Part shown: positions 58,714-64,000 of the stretch, piece after piece | Position numbering within the stretch: position 1 is the stretch's first letter | How the letters are laid out: every line of letters starts with the position of its first letter | NCBI GenBank assembly: GCA_025765595.1 | Contig: JAIVFH010000006.1 | Coordinates: forward strand, 558,001-622,000 | Source of the DNA: Obelidium mucronatum | Lineage: Eukaryota > Chytridiomycota > Chytridiomycetes > Chytridiales > Chytriomycetaceae | Reading direction: 5' to 3' | DNA: 64,000 bases | Notes under the pieces: generated by a model | What the model saw: the letters and a program-made list of their open reading frames with translations, nothing else | What the model was told of the DNA's origin: nothing | Databases searched by the model: none | Position numbers and translations under genes: made by a program

Positions 58714-61700
58714 GTAAAAATTTCTTTTCTGTGGTGAAAAAAAAATCCTCACCTTCCCAACGTCCTCAATGATCTTTCTGTAATGGTAACGTCCTCGAGA
58801 ACGACAACAACAAGTTTTCTTACTAGTCCCGTAGCAATTTCAAGTTCACTGACTTGTTTGATTTCATAATTGATTTTTCGCAGTTTCGTTCCAAACATTG
58901 CTGTGCAATACCCTTTCGTTGATTTGGACAATTCTTTGGACTCAATCACGGAAGAAATCTCAGAAACGAGGAAACTGTTTTCGTCTCCTGGAAACAGCTC
59001 CTTGAACGTGTGGGTTTGCATGGCAGCAATGAATTCTGGGTCTGCTTCCAACCGCATGGGATAATTTACTTCTCGAATTATTCCAGAGTCTTCTAGAGTT
59101 ATGATGATGTTGGCAACTGTTTGAAGAACGAGGTCAAGGTAGTTTCGTGTGTCTTTGCCCATTTGGGCAAATTCCCCTTTTTGGTTGATGAGAAGGCGTT
59201 TGTCCATGGCAACGGTTGCTTTTTTTTTTTTGGTTGTTAATTGGTGTTTTTTTTTCTTTCCAATTTATTACCTTGTGCCGCGAAATATGCCAATAATCTT
59301 TCATCTTCAGGACCAAACACTCCATTCTTTTTGTTGAGCATTTGCAAGACACCAAATGATTGCCCTTCGGGATTAGATAATGGCGCTGACAGTATACTCC
59401 TTGTATTATATCCACTTTGCTTATCGATATCCGGATTAAATCTGTAAAAATAAATGGTGCGTGTGTGTGAGAGATCGAATGCCTGGCTGGTTTATGTTGG
59501 CTGGTTTATGTTTTACCGTGAATCTTCATAAGCATTTGGAACGTTGACTATCACTGGAGGTTTGGAGGCTGTCAAAAAAAAAAAAACTCCCAGAAAATTT
59601 TTCTAAAATAAGTTACGAACCTCCTTGTTTCAGAGTATAACCAACGATGCCAGTATCCGATGAAAGCTGAATTTTACGTACGTGATCATTAAATAGAATT
59701 TTGGATGTGAGATCATGCGACTTTGTATCCAACAGAAACAATCCGCAACGATCGGCGCTCAATAAAGTCTTTGCCCCTGTGACGACTCGATCCGCCAAAT
59801 CGTCAACGCTTTCTGGGGCTCGCAGGTTCATTGCTGACTTTAAAATCAAGTTGCGTTGATCTTCCAACTTTTGCAACTGCTCGTGTACGCTATACGTGGA
59901 AAGGGCATTCATGATTTGAGTAGCCATATGCTTCAGCAGGAACTCATCAGATGCATCGAATGAGCACACTTCCTTGTTACTATCTAGTTTGTTTAAAACT
60001 TCAAGGACCCCAAGCACTTCTCCAGAGACTGTTGCAAGAGGAACGCACAAAACCGAATAAATCTTGGAAGTAAATCCGCGCGAGTCTATCTCGTTTTTGA
60101 AACTGGTATTGTGGGAAGCGTCGTCCTTGATATTAAACGATTTTCTTGTTAGAATTGCCATACCGGCCAATCCTGCATCCCTTGGATCCATCTTTTTGTC
60201 ACGAATAAGAGTTTTTTCGAGGCGAGTCAGGGCTGGATCATAGTCGCAAGCGAAAACGTCACCACTAAATTTATCCACTAAATACAGCATCGCATGCTCG
60301 CATGTAAGCATAATTTTCGTATCGCAAACGGCCTTGTATATAAATTGCTCCAAGAGATCTTCGCTGCTCGCATGATTATGTCGCATATTTAACAAATGGT
60401 GAGTATTTTGAAGGACAAAACATGATTTTCGAAGCGCATCGTGTTCAACGCAAGAAGGTATAGCTCTGTTGATGGCTTCTGAAGTCAATCCATTATCAAT
60501 AATTTCCTTGAAAACGGTAGTTGCGTTAAGTTGGGTGATCGCCTTTGGTGAAGCACGGGAAATTTTAAGAGGAAGTTGAGGTTGTTCTAATTTCGGAACA
60601 TCAGCTGGTAGTGATTCCGAAGATAAATCGTCTTCAAACGGTAGTTTTCGCTTGGGCAATTTGCCTGACTTACAAAATGAGATATAGCTATTATGAAGGG
60701 ATTCTCACCACTATTATAGAGGTTTTGGACTACTCCCAATATTGCCAAAATTCCTTTTTGCTTATATAGTGCCTTGAACGTCAGACCTAAACTATGTTAA
60801 TATGAAATCAGTACCGTCTATGGTCATTACTATTGGCTCGACCCATCAGCTCCAACAACTTGCAAGTTTTTTGCTGTATTTCCAAGTCTAGAGGATATTT
60901 TTGAAGAATATGTAACAGAATAGCCACCCCACCACGATCAAATAGTGAGTCTTGCGCGATTATAACTTAAGGCAGCATGTTAGGTATTACCAGCTATGAT
61001 ACGGGACCCACCATTTCCAGCCGAAATATCTACTAAAGCAGTCAATGCGGCAAGAATCTCGTCAGGCTGACTGGCTTTATCTGCCAGCCGAAGCAAATGC
61101 TCATCCGCTAGAATCTCTTCCTTCACGAGAGTCAACCGGTCCCTCATTTTCTTCTCTTTTACTTCTGCAGATAATTCTACTTCGCTATTATCGTCTTCCG
61201 AATCTGAATGATGCCTGGAAAGCTTCCTGTTGCGTGATTCGGATCGATTTCCAGATTGTGAAGGTGGAATAGAAGGCTCTTCATTTGGTGTGGAATGCTT
61301 GATTAGAGACGGATGTAGTGGCCAAGCGCCAATACTATCAGGCTGGCTTTTCTTTCGATGGATATCGGATTCGGGGCGTCCAGCCAGTTCAGGCAGACTG
61401 TCATCGATGCTCCTCGATTTCGCGCGCTTTGTTGATTTTGCGGCGTCCAGGACATGGAGCGATGGAAACTTTGGCGACTTTGACGGCGTTGGCAGCGCAA
61501 CGATTGGCTGGCGTTGAACTTTCGCGGATTTCGCGGCGTACGGACTGGTGGTAAACTTCTTCATGTACGCCAGCGCGTCGTGGTCTTTCATGGCGGCGGC
61601 GGCCTTCATCGTCAGCACGGCGGAGCTCGGATGGCCGCCGGGCGCGGGCGCCAGCGCGGCCAGCTTCGCGCCCGGCTTCGGAAAGTCGACCAGCGCGGCG

Positions 61701-61771
61701 GCAAACTTGACGCTCGGCGGCGGCGGCGGCGGCGGCGCGTCGGCGTGCGCGGGGTCGGGCGGCTCCAGCAT
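57645..61771 (-). CDS. Tandem-GAF protein with degenerate class III cyclase domain
   Basis: About 12 exons, roughly 1,100 aa. A Pro/Ala-rich N-terminus (GC island) and a Ser-rich linker lead to ARM-like helices (about 61120-60660: ILAALTALVDISAGNGG, DRGGVAILLHILQ, KQKGILAILGVVQNL). GAF1 (about 60360-59940) and GAF2 (about 59850-59280) each carry the NK..FxxxDE signature of cyclic-nucleotide-binding GAFs (NKLDS...FDASDE; NKKNGVFGPEDE). A PAS-like linker follows, then a cyclase homology domain (58620-57880). There VLFSNIR replaces VLFSDIR, KYVHGLTVAIFG replaces the GD motif, and IGETVSIAKYMECL lacks the transition-state Asn and Arg. A TPR-like helical tail closes it. It probably does not make cAMP or cGMP; a cyclic-nucleotide sensor role is inference. 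Confidence 0.85.
58666..58712. repeat. 47-nt poly(T) run
   Basis: An uninterrupted T run (poly(A) on the gene's sense strand) lies in an intron of the GAF/cyclase gene, between the SLRTLGR and YITPELANRV exons. Its length is likely unreliable in assembly. Confidence 0.9.
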
Positions 61772-61945
61772 CGTGTTTCGAACAAGTTTTGTTTCGAACA
61801 AATCGAAGCTGCGCGTCGCCCAATCAGAATCGGCCACGGCCGACCGGCGCAGGCACACAGCGGCTTGTGCGGCTTGCGCGGCTTGTGCGGCGCAGACCGG
61901 CTGCCGGCTGCGTGCGCTTCTTTCGTGTGTGTAAATCTGCAATTA

Positions 61946-64000
61946 ATGCTGCGGCAGAAACGAGCCACCGCCACCAAGGACCAATCATCAGCGTTCGACG
62001 GCGTATTGGGGTCGTTGGGCCCAGCAGTGGCCAAACCCACAAAGCGTATTGTTGGAAAGGGAACCGTGCCACTTGTCTCAAGTCTCACAGCAGCACAGAA
62101 ACTTTACACGGCCTCACTTGCAAAAACGACCCATTTGAAAACAAATCATCCTTCCCAGCCAAATCAGCAGACTGCAAGAATAAGAGTTGCTCGAGAAGTG
62201 GAAGTAGTGTCAACCGAACAAGATGCCCTCAAAGCCGAAGAATTTGTCGCCCAACAGTTACCCAAGACGCGTCTATTTGTTCAAAAGCTTGGAGGCTTTG
62301 GTGGAATGACGACTCTTCAGAAGAAATTAGAGTCAGCGTTGGATATGATGACAAGGCGATCAGGTAATGTGAGTTTGCGAAACCCTTACGAGTAGTTAAT
62401 GGGCGAATAGAAACGATCGGAAAAGCAATAAGCATACGCGAATATCACTATTTGCTGTACAGATTCATGTCAGAGCATGTTGGATCCACGCTTGAATTCC
62501 TGGAATCATGTTCCTTTGATCAAGCTAGCACTGAAGACATGAAACTATGTCACATTCATTTCAAAGCCCTCACAGAATCAAGTAGTAAATCTGATTTTCA
62601 GAGCCCAGAGCGCGATGATCTTTTTAGTAACATCAAAACTTGGATAAAAAGCATTGTCAAGTTTCACACAGTCATGCACCAAAGGGAGCTCCATATTTGC
62701 GACCTCATGAAGGAATACGAAATTCTAGAAGAGCAATGTCTTATTTTCAGAGAAGTTTTACGGCAGTTGAATGCTGGCAATTCAATGACCCAAACCAAAC
62801 CGATTGAAGTTACAATCAGGCAAATAACAATATCGGATAAATCAGGCTACTTGGTAAAACCCTTTGAAATAATGGAATATAAGAGATGGGGATTAAAAAT
62901 TACCCATCTTTGAAACAGAAATCAAAGTCTTTCTGTAATCGAGAAACCATGACAATGGACGAAAATGAATTTGATCACGCCTTTGAGGATGAATCCGAAG
63001 AAAGTCCCGAAGAAATCATGCCTCAAACGAACAAAAATGAGCGCGTTCAAACCCTTTTTGTCCCCATCATCTCAAACCCCAGCTCCCCAGATCGAACCAA
63101 ATCCACACAGAAAAGGAGTATAAGCAATAATTCGTTACTATCAAATCAAAATCCATCATCGCAACAGCAGAATTCTTATTTGCAGCCGGCTGGCGCTGCA
63201 TCTCGAAAGCTCTCTTTTGTTTCACACCCAGCTTCTCCAGCAACATCTATGATTGAGGTCATTGAAAATGAAAAATCGCCATCCATCATCAACTCTGCAG
63301 TTTCACTGCTTTCCGTGCGCGGGATTGGAGGATCGAATGTGCATTTAACAACCTCAAACATCAACTTACAATCATCCACCACCAACATGTCCGACATTGC
63401 AGGCTCCATCAAATCGTCACAGCAAATCCCTCAATCACACTTGAATCTGTCTGCGATGTCAGAATCTAAGCCTGCCCTCTCAGTCGGCCCAGAAATAGCC
63501 AAAAGCTCACTGACCTTGGAAGCCATTTCTCAATCCACGGCAAAACTCAACACGGGAGATGTAATCGAAACAGCGATGCTAAGTGTTGAGCAAGAAAAAC
63601 AAGCTGTTGCAACTGTTCATGTAGCTGTGGGAGGGGACAAACCGATACCTAAATTTGTAGATGCTTGTCACCTTGTTCCCGAGTTTGAAAACCCCTTGAA
63701 AAAAGTTCTTGATGCTTGTAAGAAGGAGGTCCAAGATATTCAAGCCAAGGTTTGGCGTCGTTTTTTCTTTGAAGAGAAAATTTTTTTAAGAAAACCAAAT
63801 CATAAAAAAAAAAATACAGCTCAAGAAAACAGTTGCTTCCCACATTTCTGACACCAGTGCCATACATGCCGCACACGAAAAAGAAATCAAAATGATGAAA
63901 GCAACGTTAAATGACGAGCTTCTAAAGGAGCAGATTCGAAACAAGGAATTAGAATTGAAACTTGCAGACTTGACGAATCAAATGTCGATTGAATCCGAAG
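61946..64000 (+). CDS. Partial coiled-coil protein, N-terminal part
   Basis: The start is at 61946. Exons run to about 62361, then about 62407-62854 and about 62920-63749, and from 63821 past the window end. The frame stays open at 64000. Residues 1-90 are basic and low-complexity. A helical segment follows (TTLQKKLESALDMMTRRS, then ISIREYHYLLYRFMSEHVGS and a run of Glu/Ile/Leu-rich helices). Then come about 250 disordered Ser/Asn/Gln residues and, at the right edge, a coiled coil (HAAHEKEIKMMKATLNDELL). No family is recognised. It is divergent from the GAF/cyclase gene with about 175 bp between starts. Confidence 0.7.

Noticed and set aside
1..64000. Search for tRNA, rRNA or other structured RNA genes
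   Set aside because: No cloverleaf with A/B boxes and no rRNA-like block was noticed by eye. A covariance-model scan would be decisive and could still find small RNAs.

Overview
The window reads as nuclear DNA of an early-diverging, flagellated fungus, most likely a chytrid (Chytridiomycota). It is about 42 percent GC and very gene-dense, with about 24 protein genes in 64 kb. Introns are mostly 48-100 nt with GT..AG ends, and intergenic gaps are often under 250 bp. The gene content is fungal: a CSL transcription factor, a WSC cell-wall sensor, Nup53 and CUL3. Alongside it are a CFAP77-like axoneme protein, a CblD/MMADHC cobalamin protein and a GAF-cyclase family protein, which fit zoosporic fungi rather than Dikarya. 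I saw no rRNA, tRNA, transposon or CRISPR array. All gene models below were built by eye from reading frames and splice sites. Where a full exon list is given, the coding lengths sum to whole codons.

Layout. 1-7 kb: a partial gene, a low-complexity hypothetical, the CSL factor (minus), a membrane protein (plus) and a WSC protein (minus). 7-14 kb: the meiotic helicase HFM1/MER3 (plus), converging on an old-yellow-enzyme flavin oxidoreductase (minus). 14-19.5 kb: a head-to-head pair of paralogous membrane-protein genes whose C-terminal halves form near-identical inverted arms. 19.5-27 kb: MMADHC, an HSL-type hydrolase, quinolinate phosphoribosyltransferase, Nup53 and two small unknowns. 27.5-38.7 kb: a multi-RRM polyQ protein, CUL3 converging on a BTB protein, and a TMEM19-like protein. 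38.8-47 kb: a sphingosine-kinase-like enzyme, a new-looking FN3 plus CCCH-finger protein, complex I subunit NDUFA6 and a TKL kinase with a C1-like finger. 47-54 kb: a giant Ser/Lys/Pro-repeat CAP-Gly protein. 54.5-64 kb: the CFAP77-like protein, a basic-tailed unknown, a tandem-GAF protein with a degenerate cyclase domain, and a partial coiled-coil gene.

The most interesting items are these: the inverted gene pair homogenised by apparent gene conversion; the GAF-GAF pseudo-cyclase that keeps cyclic-nucleotide GAF signatures but has lost cyclase catalytic residues; discrete GC-rich islands at the 5' ends of many genes; CUL3 next to a BTB candidate adaptor that carries repeated RRxS sites; and the FN3/CCCH and CAP-Gly/SKP-repeat architectures. 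The genes do not form one pathway. Any functional link (CUL3-BTB, CFAP77-cyclase-CAP-Gly in flagellar or cytoskeletal biology) is inference.
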